Assembly (NCBI RefSeq): GCF_022803015.1
Contig: NZ_JAFKON010000001.1
Span: forward strand, 434,001 to 498,000
Source of the DNA: Arthrobacter humicola
GTDB lineage: Bacteria > Actinomycetota > Actinomycetes > Actinomycetales > Micrococcaceae
DNA: 64,000 nt
Direction: 5' to 3'
The notes beneath the pieces were generated by a model, which was not told where the DNA came from, searched no databases, and saw nothing but the letters and a program-made list of their open reading frames with translations. How positions within the stretch are numbered: the stretch's first letter is position 1; every line of letters begins with the position of its first letter. The position numbers and the translations under genes were made by a program. This document shows positions 1 to 10,985 of this stretch, piece by piece.

Positions 1-14
1 TCGGGGCGCCCCGA
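1..14. other. Perfect 14-bp palindrome at window edge
   Basis: A self-complementary GC-rich palindrome (TCGGGGCGCCCCGA) lies at the very edge, about 40 bases before aroC. It may be part of a terminator or leader hairpin of the upstream gene, but the left flank is missing, so no role can be assigned. Confidence 0.3.
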
Positions 15-52
15 CGGGTGTTCTAACCGCCCGACATGGCAGGATGGAATGT

Positions 53-1251
53 ATGTTGCGTTGGTTGACTGCCGGAGAATCCCATGGCCCGGCACTGGTC
101 GGAATAATTGAAGGCGTGCCCGCCGGTGTGGAACTCACCAGCGCCCACATCAGCGAGGCGCTGGCCCGCCGCCGGCTCGGCTATGGCCGCGGCGCCCGGA
201 TGAAATTCGAGCAGGACGTGGTCACGATCCTCGGCGGAGTCCGCCACGGCCTGACCCAGGGCGGCCCCGTCGCCATCCAGGTCGGCAACACCGAATGGCC
301 CAAGTGGGAACAGATCATGTCCTCCGATCCCGTGGAGCCCGAAATCCTGGCCGACCAGGCCCGGAACGCCCCGCTGACGCGCCCGCGGCCCGGCCACGCA
401 GACTTCACCGGCATGCAGAAATACGGCTTCGACGAGGCCCGCCCGGTCCTGGAGCGCGCCAGCGCCCGCGAGACGGCCACGAGGGTGGCACTCGGCACGG
501 TCGCCGCGGCCTTCCTCAAGCAGCTCGGCATCGAGCTCGTCTCCCACACCGTATCCATCGCCAGCGTCGCCGTGCCGGAGGGCCGGCCGCTGCCGGTGCC
601 GGGCAACGTGCTCGCCCTGGATGCCGACCCGCTGCGCTGCTTCGACCGCGAAACCTCGGACGCCATGGTGGCCGAGGTCGACGTCGCGCACAAGGAAGGC
701 GAAACCCTCGGCGGCGTCGTCGAAGTGCTTGCCTACGGACTCCCCCCGGGACTCGGCAGCTACGTGCACTGGGACCGGCGCCTCGACTCGCGTCTGGCGG
801 CCGCCCTCATGGGCATCCAGGCCATCAAGGGCGTTGAAGTCGGCGACGGCTTCCTGACCGCCGCGCGCCGCGGCTCCGCCGCCCACGACGAGATCGTCAA
901 AGACGCGGACGGCAAGATCATCCGTACCTCCAACCGCGCAGGCGGGATCGAGGGCGGCATGAGCATTGGCGATGTCCTGCGCGTCCGTGCCGCCATGAAA
1001 CCGATCGCCACCGTGCCCCGTGCGCTCAGGACGGTCGACGTCAGCACGGGGGAGGCCGCCAAGGCCCACCACCAGCGCTCCGACGTCTGTGCCGTGCCGG
1101 CCGCCGGTGTGGTGGCCGAGGCCATGGTGGCCCTCGTGATCGCCGAAGCGGTCGCGGAAAAATTCGGCGGTGACTCCGTGCAGGAGACCGCCCGCAACAT
1201 CAAGGGTTACCTGGACAGCATTCCGGCGTCCCTGGACTCGATCGGCCACTA

Positions 1252-1252
<1 letters not shown>
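53..1252 (+). CDS. aroC: Chorismate synthase
   Basis: Converts 5-enolpyruvylshikimate-3-phosphate to chorismate, the last step of the cytosolic shikimate pathway, using reduced FMN. The 399-aa product opens with [12 protein letters not shown], the usual actinobacterial N-terminus, and carries the family signature [14 protein letters not shown] near residue 140. The ATG at 53 is preferred over an in-frame ATG at 44 because homologues begin at MLRWLT and an AGGATGGA stretch sits just upstream. It heads a tight operon: its TAG shares a base with the GTG of aroK. Length and motifs are normal for the family. Confidence 0.97.
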
Positions 1253-2962
<1,710 letters not shown>

Positions 2963-2963
<1 letters not shown>

Positions 2964-3481
2964 TGCACATGGTCAAGGGCGGAACGAGCGAGTGGCCGGA
3001 CGCGGGATTTCCCGGGATCCGGATCAACCCGCAGTCCCTGATGCCCCAGATCGTCAATGACGATGTCATGGCCGAGGCCCTGGCGGCCTCGACAGACCCC
3101 GGGGACCTGATCCTGGTCCGGCTCGTCGAAGGGCACGCGGCCGAAGCCGCCGAGCTCCTCGCCGAGGCCCGCTACAAGGACCCCGGCTCGCTCCGGCTGC
3201 GGATCTTCGAGGCGGACGTGCTCCGGGTCTCGAACCGGTTCGACCGGGCGGTGGAGGTGTTCCGCCAACTCCTCGCCGAGACCCAGGGCACCCTGGAGGA
3301 GGCCGCCGTCCGCCAGCACCTCGGCAGGGCCTACTTCGCCGGCGGGAACATTGGCGCCGCCGTCGAATCCTTCGCCAAGGCACTGGATCTGCGCGTCGCC
3401 GGGTCCGCCGACGCGGCCCTCATCTACGCCTCCACGGTGGCGCTGCAGCGCGCCCGGGACGTGCTGGAACAGCAGTCCTGA
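2963..3481 (+). CDS. TPR-like hypothetical protein in aro operon
   Basis: A 172-aa soluble protein of unknown function. From about residue 45 it is helical, with repeat-like segments (LVEGHAAEAAELLAEARYKD, then FDRAVEVFRQLLAE, then GRAYFAGGNIGAAVESFAKA) resembling two to three tetratricopeptide repeats, suggesting protein-protein contacts. No signal peptide or catalytic motif is visible. The ATG at 2963 overlaps the aroB stop (ATGA). A second ATG at 2969 is a possible alternative. Position suggests co-expression with aroCKB, but nothing in the sequence ties it to aromatic synthesis. Confidence 0.75.
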
Positions 3482-3513
3482 GCCCGCGTCAGCCAGCTGT
3501 CCTCCGGAACCGG

Positions 3514-3538
3514 TAGAATAGAACTTGGATTTTTGACA
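3514..3538 (+). promoter_or_regulatory. Candidate efp promoter region
   Basis: The 153-base gap before efp holds a TAGAAT hexamer at 3514-3519, a good actinobacterial -10 element, and a consensus-like TTGACA at 3533-3538 with no convincing -10 element downstream of it. Transcription from TAGAAT would give a leader of about 110 bases. Pattern evidence only. Confidence 0.4.
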
Positions 3539-3634
3539 AACACGCGTTGGCGGCCACTTGGCATGCCGGCCCGGCATAAGCGTCCGACCGCTAGCACCGG
3601 TCGAATGGAACCATCGAGAAACTAAGAGGATACT

Positions 3635-4198
3635 GTGGCAACCACTAACGACATCAAGAACGGAACCGTCCTTAAGCTTGAGGGCCAGCTTTGGAACATC
3701 ATCGAGTTCCAGCACGTCAAGCCCGGCAAGGGTGGCGCGTTCGTGCGCACCAAGATGCGCAACGTGATGTCCGGCAAGGTGGTCGACAAGACCTTCAACG
3801 CCGGACTGAAGATTGAGACCGCCACGGTGGACCGCCGCGACTACCAGTACCTGTACCAGGACGGCGCCGACTTCGTCTTCATGGACACCTCGGACTTCGA
3901 CCAGCTCACCGTTTCCGCCGCCACCGTCGGCGACGCCACCAACTTCATGCTCGAGAACCAGATGGTCAACATCGCCATCCACGAGGGCAACCCGCTCTAC
4001 ATCGAGCTGCCCCCGAGCGTCGTCCTCGAAATCACCTACACCGAGCCGGGCCTGCAGGGCGACCGCTCCTCGGCCGGCACCAAGCCCGCCACCCTCGAAA
4101 CCGGATACGAGATCCAGGTGCCGCTGTTCGTCGAGAACAACACCAAGGTCAAGGTCGACACCCGCGACGGCAGCTACCTCGGCCGGGTCAACGACTAG
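3635..4198 (+). CDS. efp: Translation elongation factor P
   Basis: Binds between the P and E sites of ribosomes stalled on polyproline and promotes peptide bond formation. The 187-aa length is typical. The N-terminal KOW-like domain has the loop [13 protein letters not shown] near residues 29-41 with lysine at the modifiable tip, followed by two OB-like domains including the conserved [14 protein letters not shown] segment. The GTG start at 3635 has a clear AAGAGGA ribosome-binding site at 3624-3630. Its TAG shares a base with the nusB GTG, so efp and nusB are one unit closed by the terminator after nusB. Confidence 0.97.
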   Translation: MATTNDIKNGTVLKLEGQLWNIIEFQHVKPGKGGAFVRTKMRNVMSGKVVDKTFNAGLKIETATVDRRDYQYLYQDGADFVFMDTSDFDQLTVSAATVGDATNFMLENQMVNIAIHEGNPLYIELPPSVVLEITYTEPGLQGDRSSAGTKPATLETGYEIQVPLFVENNTKVKVDTRDGSYLGRVND

Positions 4199-4608
4199 TG
4201 AGTGCGCGCGGTAAGGCCCGGAACCGGGCCCTCGATGTGCTCTTTGAGGCCGAGCAGCGCTCAGCCTCCGCGTTCGACGTGCTGAAGTCCCGCCGCGAGC
4301 AGACAGACCAGATCGTCAACCCCTACACCCTCGAAATCGTCGAAGGCGTGGTCTCGCACCAGGTGGCCATCGACGAATTCCTGGAGACCTATTCGCAGGG
4401 CTGGACCCTGGAGCGCATGCCCTCCGTGGACCGCATCATCCTGCGGATCGGCACGTGGGAACTGCTCTACAACGACGACGTCCCGGACGGCGTGGCGGTC
4501 AGCGAGGCCGTGGCCTTGGCCAAGACGCTCTCCACGGACGAGTCGCCGTCGTTCATCAACGGCCTGCTGGGCCGGCTGCAGCAGCTCAAGCCCTCGCTGC
4601 TGGCGTAA
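4198..4608 (+). CDS. nusB: Transcription antitermination factor NusB
   Basis: An RNA-binding all-helical protein that, with NusE (S10), loads on boxA of rRNA leaders for antitermination. The 136-aa sequence starts SARGKARNRALDVLFEAEQ, the characteristic NusB opening, and contains MPSVDRIILRIGTWELL near residues 76-92 and the C-terminal SPSFINGLLGRL. It starts with a GTG overlapping the efp stop and is directly followed by an intrinsic terminator. Full length and normal. Confidence 0.96.
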   Translation: MSARGKARNRALDVLFEAEQRSASAFDVLKSRREQTDQIVNPYTLEIVEGVVSHQVAIDEFLETYSQGWTLERMPSVDRIILRIGTWELLYNDDVPDGVAVSEAVALAKTLSTDESPSFINGLLGRLQQLKPSLLA

Positions 4609-4624
4609 GCTCTCAGCGCCCCGA

Positions 4625-4664
4625 AGAACCCCGGCCAGGACATCCTGGCCGGGGTTCTTTCTTT
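4625..4664 (+). terminator. Intrinsic terminator after nusB
   Basis: A long GC-rich inverted repeat (AAGAACCCCGGCCAGGA / TCCTGGCCGGGGTTCTT with a 3-4 base loop) followed by a TTTCTTTT run. It ends the efp-nusB unit. The prsW-like gene converges on it from the other strand. Confidence 0.9.
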
Positions 4665-4683
4665 TCCCCGGTTGCCCCGGTCC

Positions 4684-5958
4684 CTAACCGACGACGGCGG
4701 CCCGGAGCGCGGCGATCTCGGCGAGCTGGTGCTGCTCATCGCGCTGGTGTGCCGGCACGTCCCGGCCGCTGAGAATCCGTTGCCGGGTGAGGGCGAGCTG
4801 GGTGGCTGCATCGAGCAGCGCCTTCATCTGCACGCCCCGCCCGGTGGACCTGGCCCAGCGCAGCGCGGAACGGCGGCCGGCGGCAGTGGACAGCATGTCC
4901 ACCTCGGCCGCGGTAAACCAGCCCGCGGCCGCGTATTCGGTCAGCCGCTGGCGCGTGAGCCTGCGCTCAGCCACCCGCAGCAGCACGATCACCAGCACCG
5001 CCAGCAGGAAGATCGGCACCTGCACCATCACATACCGGCCCAGGAAGTCCCGGCCCATGCTGTTCCAGGCGCTGTGCAGCAGCATCGCGGGGACGAGGCC
5101 GGCGAAGAACGCCAGCACGGACAGCCCGGTGCTCCCGCGGCCGGCGGCGAAGCCCATCACCAGACCGGTCGTACCCGTGAAAATGGCGTGGGCGAAGGGT
5201 GAGAGGACCCCGCGGAGAAAGAAGACCACCGCGAGGTCCGTGCCGGGGTCGCTGGATTCGGCGATGGCGCGGCCGAAGTAGAGGATGTTCTCGGTAAATG
5301 CGAAGCCCGCCGCGATGGTGAAGGCGAACACCACACCGTCGACCGGTCCGTTGAAGTGTTTCGGGGCAAAGAGCACGAGCAACAGCAGCCCCAGGGACTT
5401 GGCGAATTCCTCCACCACCGGTGCCTGGACCGTCACGGCGAACGTCGTATAGTCCAGTCCCGAGGCAGGCCCGGCCACCAGTGAGAAATAGGGCTGGATC
5501 AGCATCGTCACCGCGATCGAGACGACGGCTCCCCAGGCAAACGCGAAAAGCAGCAGGGGTTTCGGCTCGGGTTCCCAGCGGTCGATGAAGCGCACCGTCA
5601 GCAACACGGTCCCCAGGGGAACCAGCGAGGCCACGAAACCAATGGCAAAGCCGGTGATTCCGGTCCTTTCCAGCAGGAAGGGCACCACCAGGAAGAGGCA
5701 GAGGACCGCCAGGAATCCGCCGGCCATCACCAGGCCAAAAACACCGGAACCGCGGCCGTTCTTCCAGCCCGGTCTGCCTCCCGCCGGCCCGGCGGGAGGC
5801 AGCGCCGGCCGCAACTGGCCGCCGTCGTTGGCAGGAGCCTGCTGGTAGTTCGCCGGCTGGACACGCCCCAGCCACGTCGGGTTGGCCTGCCGGGGCAGCG
5901 GCCCCTGGCGCGGGCCGCCGGGGTGTTCATGCCCCGGCCGCGGTCCGTTCATCGTCAT
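4684..5958 (-). CDS. PrsW-family intramembrane metalloprotease
   Basis: A 424-aa polytopic membrane protein. The first 80 or so residues are a Pro/Gly/Gln-rich cytoplasmic tail. The rest has about eight hydrophobic segments. Family hallmarks are the double glutamate in APVVEEFAKSLG, the following FAFTENILYFGRA, and histidine-bearing FAHAIFTGTTG and LHSAWN segments, consistent with the PrsW/CAAX-type glutamic or metalloprotease fold. PrsW cleaves an anti-sigma factor in Bacillus. The substrate here is unknown, since no sigma/anti-sigma pair is adjacent. ATGs at 5958 and 5952 are both plausible starts. Monocistronic, converging on nusB. Confidence 0.85.
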   Translation of the reverse strand: MTMNGPRPGHEHPGGPRQGPLPRQANPTWLGRVQPANYQQAPANDGGQLRPALPPAGPAGGRPGWKNGRGSGVFGLVMAGGFLAVLCLFLVVPFLLERTGITGFAIGFVASLVPLGTVLLTVRFIDRWEPEPKPLLLFAFAWGAVVSIAVTMLIQPYFSLVAGPASGLDYTTFAVTVQAPVVEEFAKSLGLLLLVLFAPKHFNGPVDGVVFAFTIAAGFAFTENILYFGRAIAESSDPGTDLAVVFFLRGVLSPFAHAIFTGTTGLVMGFAAGRGSTGLSVLAFFAGLVPAMLLHSAWNSMGRDFLGRYVMVQVPIFLLAVLVIVLLRVAERRLTRQRLTEYAAAGWFTAAEVDMLSTAAGRRSALRWARSTGRGVQMKALLDAATQLALTRQRILSGRDVPAHQRDEQHQLAEIAALRAAVVG

Positions 5959-6058
5959 GGAACCGAGCCTATGTCCGTGTGAGGTTAAACGCATTCCGGC
6001 GGCGACGGGGCGACGGTGCCGTTGTGGTAATTTGAAAGAGCAAATAATCCTTTTTTAA

Positions 6059-6087
6059 TTCCGTCCCGTGAGGCGGGGAAAGGGGAG
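6059..6087 (+). promoter_or_regulatory. PyrR-binding loop abutting the pyrR ribosome-binding site
   Basis: The leader RNA here reads UUCC at 6059-6062, UCCCGUGAGGC at 6064-6074 and GGAA at 6077-6080. This fits the PyrR-recognised anti-antiterminator consensus UCCNGNGAGGY, with the hexaloop CCGUGA matching CNGNGA and the outer UUCC/GGAA closing a lower stem. The stem ends one base before the ribosome-binding site AGGGGAG (6081-6087). No terminator is seen nearby, so the likely mode is UMP-dependent PyrR binding that blocks translation initiation, as described for mycobacteria. Confidence 0.7.
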
Positions 6088-6094
6088 ACGAGCT

Positions 6095-6721
6095 TTGACT
6101 TCCGTGCCTTCAGCACCGGGTCCGGCGCAGGTGGTGCTCACCCGGGTTGTCCTCAACCAGGCTGACATCGACCGCGCGCTCACTCGTATCGCCCATGAAA
6201 TTCTTGAGGCCAACAAGGGCTCCCAGGACCTCGTCCTGCTGGGCATCCCGCGCCGGGGCTATCCCCTCGCCGTCCGCCTCGCCGCCAAGATCGCCGCCGC
6301 GGATCCCACCGTGGACGCCGCCGCCATCGTCGGTCAACTGGACGTCACGATGTTCCGCGACGACCTCTCGCACCAGCCCACCAGGCCGCCGTACCCCACC
6401 CAGCTGCCGCGCACCGGCATCGACAACAAAGTTGTGGTGCTGATCGACGACGTGCTCTATTCCGGGCGCACCATCCGGGCAGCACTGGACGCCCTCATCG
6501 ATCTCGGCCGGCCGCGGATTGTCCGCCTCGCGGTGCTGATCGACCGCGGCCACCGGGAACTGCCCATCCGCGCCGACCATGTCGGCAAGAACCTGCCCAC
6601 CTCCTCATCGGAGAAGGTCCGGGTCCGGCTCGAGGAAACCGATTCTGCCGGAGGCGGGGCAACAGACGGCGCCCCCGACGGCGCCCCCGTCAATGAAGTC
6701 GTCATCGAGGCCACCGCATGA
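6095..6721 (+). CDS. pyrR: Pyrimidine operon regulator / uracil phosphoribosyltransferase PyrR
   Basis: A bifunctional protein: it binds pyr mRNA when UMP is high and has weak uracil phosphoribosyltransferase activity. The PRPP-binding motif [18 protein letters not shown] is near residues 115-132. [13 protein letters not shown] and the RNA-contact region with [14 protein letters not shown] precede it. About 35 residues at the C-terminus are Gly/Ala rich and probably disordered. The TTG at 6095 is chosen because AGGGGAG lies 7 bases upstream. The earlier GTG at 6068 falls inside the leader stem-loop. It overlaps pyrB by four bases (ATGA) and is first in the operon. Confidence 0.93.
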   Translation: MTSVPSAPGPAQVVLTRVVLNQADIDRALTRIAHEILEANKGSQDLVLLGIPRRGYPLAVRLAAKIAAADPTVDAAAIVGQLDVTMFRDDLSHQPTRPPYPTQLPRTGIDNKVVVLIDDVLYSGRTIRAALDALIDLGRPRIVRLAVLIDRGHRELPIRADHVGKNLPTSSSEKVRVRLEETDSAGGGATDGAPDGAPVNEVVIEATA

Positions 6722-7788
6722 GGCACCTGCTCTCCACCGAAGACCTGAGCCTGCACAACGCCATCCGCATCCTGGACACCGCCGAGGAAATGGCTGCGGT
6801 GGGGGAGCGCGAGGTCAAAAAGCTCCCCGCCCTGCGGGGGCGCACCGTGGTCAACCTCTTCTTCGAGGACTCCACCCGCACCCGGATCTCCTTCGAAGCC
6901 GCCGCCAAGCGGCTCTCCGCCGACGTCATCAACTTCGCCGCGAAGGGCTCGTCCGTCTCCAAGGGCGAGTCGCTGAAGGACACCGCCCAGACCCTCGCCG
7001 CGATGGGCGCCGACGCCGTGGTCATCCGGCACTGGGCCTCCGGCGCCCCGCACCGGCTCGCCGCGACCGACTGGATCGACGCCGCCGTCATCAACGCCGG
7101 CGACGGCACCCACGAACACCCCACCCAGGCGTTGCTGGACGCGTTCACGATGCGCCGGCACTGGTCGAAGCTCGCCGGCACGCCGTCTGCCGGCGCCGAC
7201 CTCAAAGGCATGCGCGTCGCCATCGCCGGTGACGTCCTGCACTCGCGCGTTGCCCGCTCCAACGTCTGGCTGCTGCGCACCCTCGGCGCCGAGGTCACCC
7301 TCGTCGCGCCGCCCACGCTGCTCCCCATCGGCGTCGAAAAATGGCCGTGCGCCGTCAGCTTTGACCTCGACGAGACCCTCGCGCAAGGCGTGGACGCCAT
7401 GATGATGCTCCGCGTCCAGGGCGAACGGATGAATGCCTCGTTCTTCCCCACCACGCGCGAATACTCGCGGCGCTGGGGCTTCGACGACAACCGGCTCCGT
7501 GCCCTCGACAGCCTGGGGCTCAAGGACACCATCATCATGCACCCCGGCCCCATGAACCGCGGCCTGGAAATCTCCGCGGCCGCGGCCGACTCGCCCCGCT
7601 CCACCGTGCTGGCGCAGGTGCGCAACGGCGTCTCTGTCCGGATGGCGGCTCTGTACCTGCTGCTGTCCGGGGAAAACCGCGAGCCCGCCGTCGCACCAGT
7701 TTCTGCCCCTGCTTCTGCCTCTGCGGCCGCGTCCGCGGCGCACGCCGCCATTCCGAACCTCACTTATTCCCACCAGGAGAGCCACTGA
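6718..7788 (+). CDS. pyrB: Aspartate carbamoyltransferase catalytic subunit
   Basis: Condenses carbamoyl phosphate and aspartate to carbamoyl aspartate. The carbamoyl-phosphate motif [13 protein letters not shown] is at about residues 50-62, then [14 protein letters not shown], the HPTQ motif in [13 protein letters not shown], and the C-terminal [10 protein letters not shown] tail of about 30 residues (Ala/Ser/Pro rich) is added after the normal C-terminus. No regulatory pyrI gene is present, as usual for this class. It starts in an ATGA overlap with pyrR and shares a base with the pyrC start, so it is coupled to both. Confidence 0.97.
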   Translation: MRHLLSTEDLSLHNAIRILDTAEEMAAVGEREVKKLPALRGRTVVNLFFEDSTRTRISFEAAAKRLSADVINFAAKGSSVSKGESLKDTAQTLAAMGADAVVIRHWASGAPHRLAATDWIDAAVINAGDGTHEHPTQALLDAFTMRRHWSKLAGTPSAGADLKGMRVAIAGDVLHSRVARSNVWLLRTLGAEVTLVAPPTLLPIGVEKWPCAVSFDLDETLAQGVDAMMMLRVQGERMNASFFPTTREYSRRWGFDDNRLRALDSLGLKDTIIMHPGPMNRGLEISAAAADSPRSTVLAQVRNGVSVRMAALYLLLSGENREPAVAPVSAPASASAAASAAHAAIPNLTYSHQESH

Positions 7789-9176
7789 TGGCCGATCAGC
7801 ACCAGAACGCAGACAACAGCGGCGCCTACCTCATCCGGGGGGCCTCGATCCTGGGCGGAGCAGCCGGGGACATCCTGATCCGGGACGGCGTGATCGCCGC
7901 CCGCGGCCGTCAGCTGGACGCCGACGGCGCCGGGGTGCGGGACGCAACAGTAATTGACGCCGCGGGCCTTGTCGCGCTCCCGGGCATGGTGGACATCCAC
8001 ACCCACCTGCGCGAACCCGGCCGCGAAGACGCCGAAACCGTCGAAACCGGCACCCGGGCCGCCGCCCTGGGCGGCTACACGGCCGTGCACGCCATGGCCA
8101 ACAGCACCCCGGTGGCGGACACCGCCGGCGTCGTGGAGCAAGTCCTCACCCTTGGCCGGACCGCCGGCTGGGTGGACGTCCGCCCGGTGGGAGCAGTCAC
8201 CGTGGGCCTCGCGGGGGAGCAGCTCGCCGAGCTCGGCGCCATGGCCGACTCCCGCGCCCACGTGCGGGTGTTCTCCGACGACGGCATCTGCGTCCACGAT
8301 CCGGTGCTGATGCGCCGCGCGCTCGAATACGTCAAGGCATTCGACGGCGTCGTGGCCCAGCACGCGCAGGAACCCCGCCTCACCGCCGGCGCCCAGATGA
8401 ACGAGGGGGAGGTCTCCGCCGTCCTCGGCCTGGCCGGCTGGCCGGCCGTCGCCGAAGAGAGCATCATCGCCCGGGACGTGCTGCTGGCCCAGCACGTCGG
8501 GTCCCGCCTGCACGTCTGCCACGTCTCCACGGCCGGGTCCGTGGAGATCATCCGCTGGGCCAAGTCCCGCGGCGTCAACGTCACGGCCGAGGTCACCCCG
8601 CACCACCTCTGGCTCACGGATGAGCTCGCCCGCAGCTACGACCCCGTCTACAAGGTCAACCCGCCGCTGCGCACGGACGCCGATGTCCAGGCCCTCCGGG
8701 CCGCCCTGGCCGACGGCACGATCGACGTCGTCGGCACCGACCATGCACCGCACCCGAGCGAACACAAGGAATGCGAGTGGGCGCAGGCAGCCATGGGCAT
8801 GACCGGGCTGGAAACCGCGCTCTCCGTGGTCCAGCACACCATGATCGAAACAGGCCTGATGGGCTGGGAGGATTTTGCCCGCGTGACCTCCACGGCGCCG
8901 GCCGCCATTGGTCGGGTCCAGGACCAGGGCCGCCCGCTCGAGGCCGGGGAGCCTGCCAACGTCATACTCGTGGACCCGGCTGCGCGCTGGACCGTGGACC
9001 CTTCTAAGATGGCAACCATGGGCCGTAACTCTCCGTTTGCCGGCCGGGAACTGCCGGGGAAGGTAGTGGCGACGTTCTTCAAGGGCCACCCGACCGTTCT
9101 CGACGGAAAACTCAACACCCCGTACCGGTGGCCGGCCGAAGCGCTCGACGCAGGACCGGCGGGCCGCCGCCCGTGA
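7788..9176 (+). CDS. pyrC: Dihydroorotase
   Basis: Zinc-dependent cyclisation of carbamoyl aspartate to dihydroorotate. The 462-aa length and motifs fit the longer class I type: metal ligands in MVDIHTHLREPGRED near residue 65, VTPHHLWLTDE, and GTDHAPH near residue 313. A short Asn/Gln-rich N-terminus ([12 protein letters not shown]) precedes the first strand. ATG start overlapping the pyrB stop. The stop overlaps the GTG of the next gene. PyrD and PyrE are not in the window. Confidence 0.97.
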   Translation: MADQHQNADNSGAYLIRGASILGGAAGDILIRDGVIAARGRQLDADGAGVRDATVIDAAGLVALPGMVDIHTHLREPGREDAETVETGTRAAALGGYTAVHAMANSTPVADTAGVVEQVLTLGRTAGWVDVRPVGAVTVGLAGEQLAELGAMADSRAHVRVFSDDGICVHDPVLMRRALEYVKAFDGVVAQHAQEPRLTAGAQMNEGEVSAVLGLAGWPAVAEESIIARDVLLAQHVGSRLHVCHVSTAGSVEIIRWAKSRGVNVTAEVTPHHLWLTDELARSYDPVYKVNPPLRTDADVQALRAALADGTIDVVGTDHAPHPSEHKECEWAQAAMGMTGLETALSVVQHTMIETGLMGWEDFARVTSTAPAAIGRVQDQGRPLEAGEPANVILVDPAARWTVDPSKMATMGRNSPFAGRELPGKVVATFFKGHPTVLDGKLNTPYRWPAEALDAGPAGRRP

Positions 9177-9694
9177 GTGTCAAGGACCTCTCCCTGCTCT
9201 TCACGCTCGTCCTGATTGGCGTCGCGCTTGCCCTCATCGCCGTCGGCTGGCGTAACCGCCTGCGCCGCCAGTCCGACGTCGAGCCCCTCCCCGAGGTTCC
9301 CGCCGAACTCGGCGCCCCGCTGGCCGCCGCCGACGGCCAGTACGTCGCCTCCACCACCGCCGGCGACTGGCTGGACCGGATCGCCGTGCACAATCTGGGC
9401 ATCCGCACCAACGCCAAGCTCTCCGTGCACCCGGAAGGCGTGCTGTTCGAGCGCGCGGGCGCCGGCCCGGTGTTCATCCCGGCCGGACGCCTGACCGGTG
9501 TGCGGCAGGAAAGCGGCATGGCCGGAAAGTTCGTGGAAAAGGACGGCCTGCTGGTGCTCAGCTGGATGCTCGGTTCCCACGAACTCGACACCGGCTACCG
9601 GACGCGCCGCGCCGAGGACAAAGCCGTGCTCCTCACCACCCTCCAAGATTTGATCTCCGCAGCCCCTCAGGCAGAAGCCGATAGTGGAAAGTAA
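9173..9694 (+). CDS. Membrane-anchored protein of the pyr operon, function unknown
   Basis: A 173-aa protein with one N-terminal transmembrane segment (about residues 6-24, [19 protein letters not shown]), a basic stop-transfer WRNRLRRQ, and a soluble C-terminal domain of about 130 residues that looks beta-rich ([20 protein letters not shown], then [10 protein letters not shown]). It resembles PH-like domain proteins seen in actinobacterial pyr operons, by memory only. The GTG at 9173 sits in a GTGA overlap with the pyrC stop and gives a short N-terminus before the TM helix. Its fixed place between pyrC and carA suggests a conserved but unassigned role. Confidence 0.8.
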   Translation: MSVKDLSLLFTLVLIGVALALIAVGWRNRLRRQSDVEPLPEVPAELGAPLAAADGQYVASTTAGDWLDRIAVHNLGIRTNAKLSVHPEGVLFERAGAGPVFIPAGRLTGVRQESGMAGKFVEKDGLLVLSWMLGSHELDTGYRTRRAEDKAVLLTTLQDLISAAPQAEADSGK

Positions 9695-9698
9695 CGAC

Positions 9699-10985
9699 GT
9701 GACGGACCCCAACGAAGTGACAGCAACAGCAGTGTCAGAAAAATCAGTGACAGAAGCTGCAGAGCCAGCAAAGGCCGCCGCTGCAGCATCCACCCCCGCG
9801 GTCCTCGTGCTCGAGGACGGCCGGATTTTCCGCGGCACCAGCTACGGCGCCACCGGAACGGCCCTCGGCGAAGCAGTCTTCGCGACCGGCATGACCGGCT
9901 ACCAGGAGACCATCACCGACCCCTCCTACGCACGCCAGCTCGTGGTCCAGACCGCGCCGCACATTGGCAACACCGGCGTCAACACCGACGACGCCGAGTC
10001 CCGCCGCATCTGGGTGGCCGGCTACATCGTCCGCGACGCCGCGCGCCGGCCCTCCAACTGGCGTTCCGAACGCCCCCTCGACGACGAGCTCGTCGAGCAG
10101 GGGATCGTCGGCATCCAGGGCGTCGACACCCGCGCCATCACCCGCCACCTGCGCGAACACAAGACCATGCGCGCCGGCATCTTCTCCGGCGACGCCGCCC
10201 GCGCCACGGACAAGGAACTCATCGACGCCGTCCTGGCCAGCGCGCCGATGGAAGGCTCACGGCTCGCCGAGGAAGTCAGCGTGGACGCCGCCTACACGGT
10301 GGAGCCCAAGGACTTCGGCTGGGACGGCGAGCCGCGGTTCAGCATTGCCGCTATCGACTTGGGCATCAAGCGCATGACCCCCGTCCGGTTCGCCGAGCGC
10401 GGGGTGCGGGTGCACGTGCTGCCCGCCACGGCAACCCTCGCCGACGTCCAGGCCGTCAACCCGGACGGCTTCTTCATGTCCAACGGCCCCGGCGACCCCG
10501 CCACCGCGGACAACCAGGTGGCGCTGCTGCGCTCCGTGCTCGATGAGAAGATCCCGTACTTCGGTATCTGCTTCGGCAACCAGATCCTCGGCCGGGCCCT
10601 CGGGTTCGGCACCTACAAGCTCCGCTACGGCCACCGCGGCCTGAACCAGCCCGTGATGGACCGCCGCACCGGCAAGGTCGAAATTACTTCGCAGAACCAC
10701 GGCTTCGCCGTCGACGCCCCGCTCAACGGCGCCACCCAAGCCCCCGAGGAACGCTTCGGCCGCGTCGAGGTCAGCCACGTGAGCCTCAACGACGACGTCG
10801 TCGAAGGACTGTCCTGCCTAGACATTCCGGCCTTCTCCGTGCAGTACCACCCCGAAGCGGCCGCCGGCCCGCACGACGCCGCCTACCTCTTCGACCGCTT
10901 CATCGAACTGATGGCGGACGCTTCTTCAAAGACAGAGACCGGCACAAAGACTGCCACCGATTCCAAGACTGAGGACACGAAGTAA
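9699..10985 (+). CDS. carA: Carbamoyl-phosphate synthase small (glutaminase) subunit
   Basis: Supplies ammonia from glutamine to CarB for carbamoyl phosphate. The N-terminal CPS domain begins after 30 or so disordered Ala-rich residues at [18 protein letters not shown]. The class I glutaminase domain has the nucleophile Cys in [12 protein letters not shown] (more often GICLGHQ) and the His/Glu pair in SVQYHPEAA. The C-terminal 20 residues are Lys/Thr rich. GTG at 9699 has GGAAAG 7 bases upstream. A GTG at 9684 would add five residues and overlap the previous gene. The stop shares a base with carB. Confidence 0.96.
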   Translation: MTDPNEVTATAVSEKSVTEAAEPAKAAAAASTPAVLVLEDGRIFRGTSYGATGTALGEAVFATGMTGYQETITDPSYARQLVVQTAPHIGNTGVNTDDAESRRIWVAGYIVRDAARRPSNWRSERPLDDELVEQGIVGIQGVDTRAITRHLREHKTMRAGIFSGDAARATDKELIDAVLASAPMEGSRLAEEVSVDAAYTVEPKDFGWDGEPRFSIAAIDLGIKRMTPVRFAERGVRVHVLPATATLADVQAVNPDGFFMSNGPGDPATADNQVALLRSVLDEKIPYFGICFGNQILGRALGFGTYKLRYGHRGLNQPVMDRRTGKVEITSQNHGFAVDAPLNGATQAPEERFGRVEVSHVSLNDDVVEGLSCLDIPAFSVQYHPEAAAGPHDAAYLFDRFIELMADASSKTETGTKTATDSKTEDTK

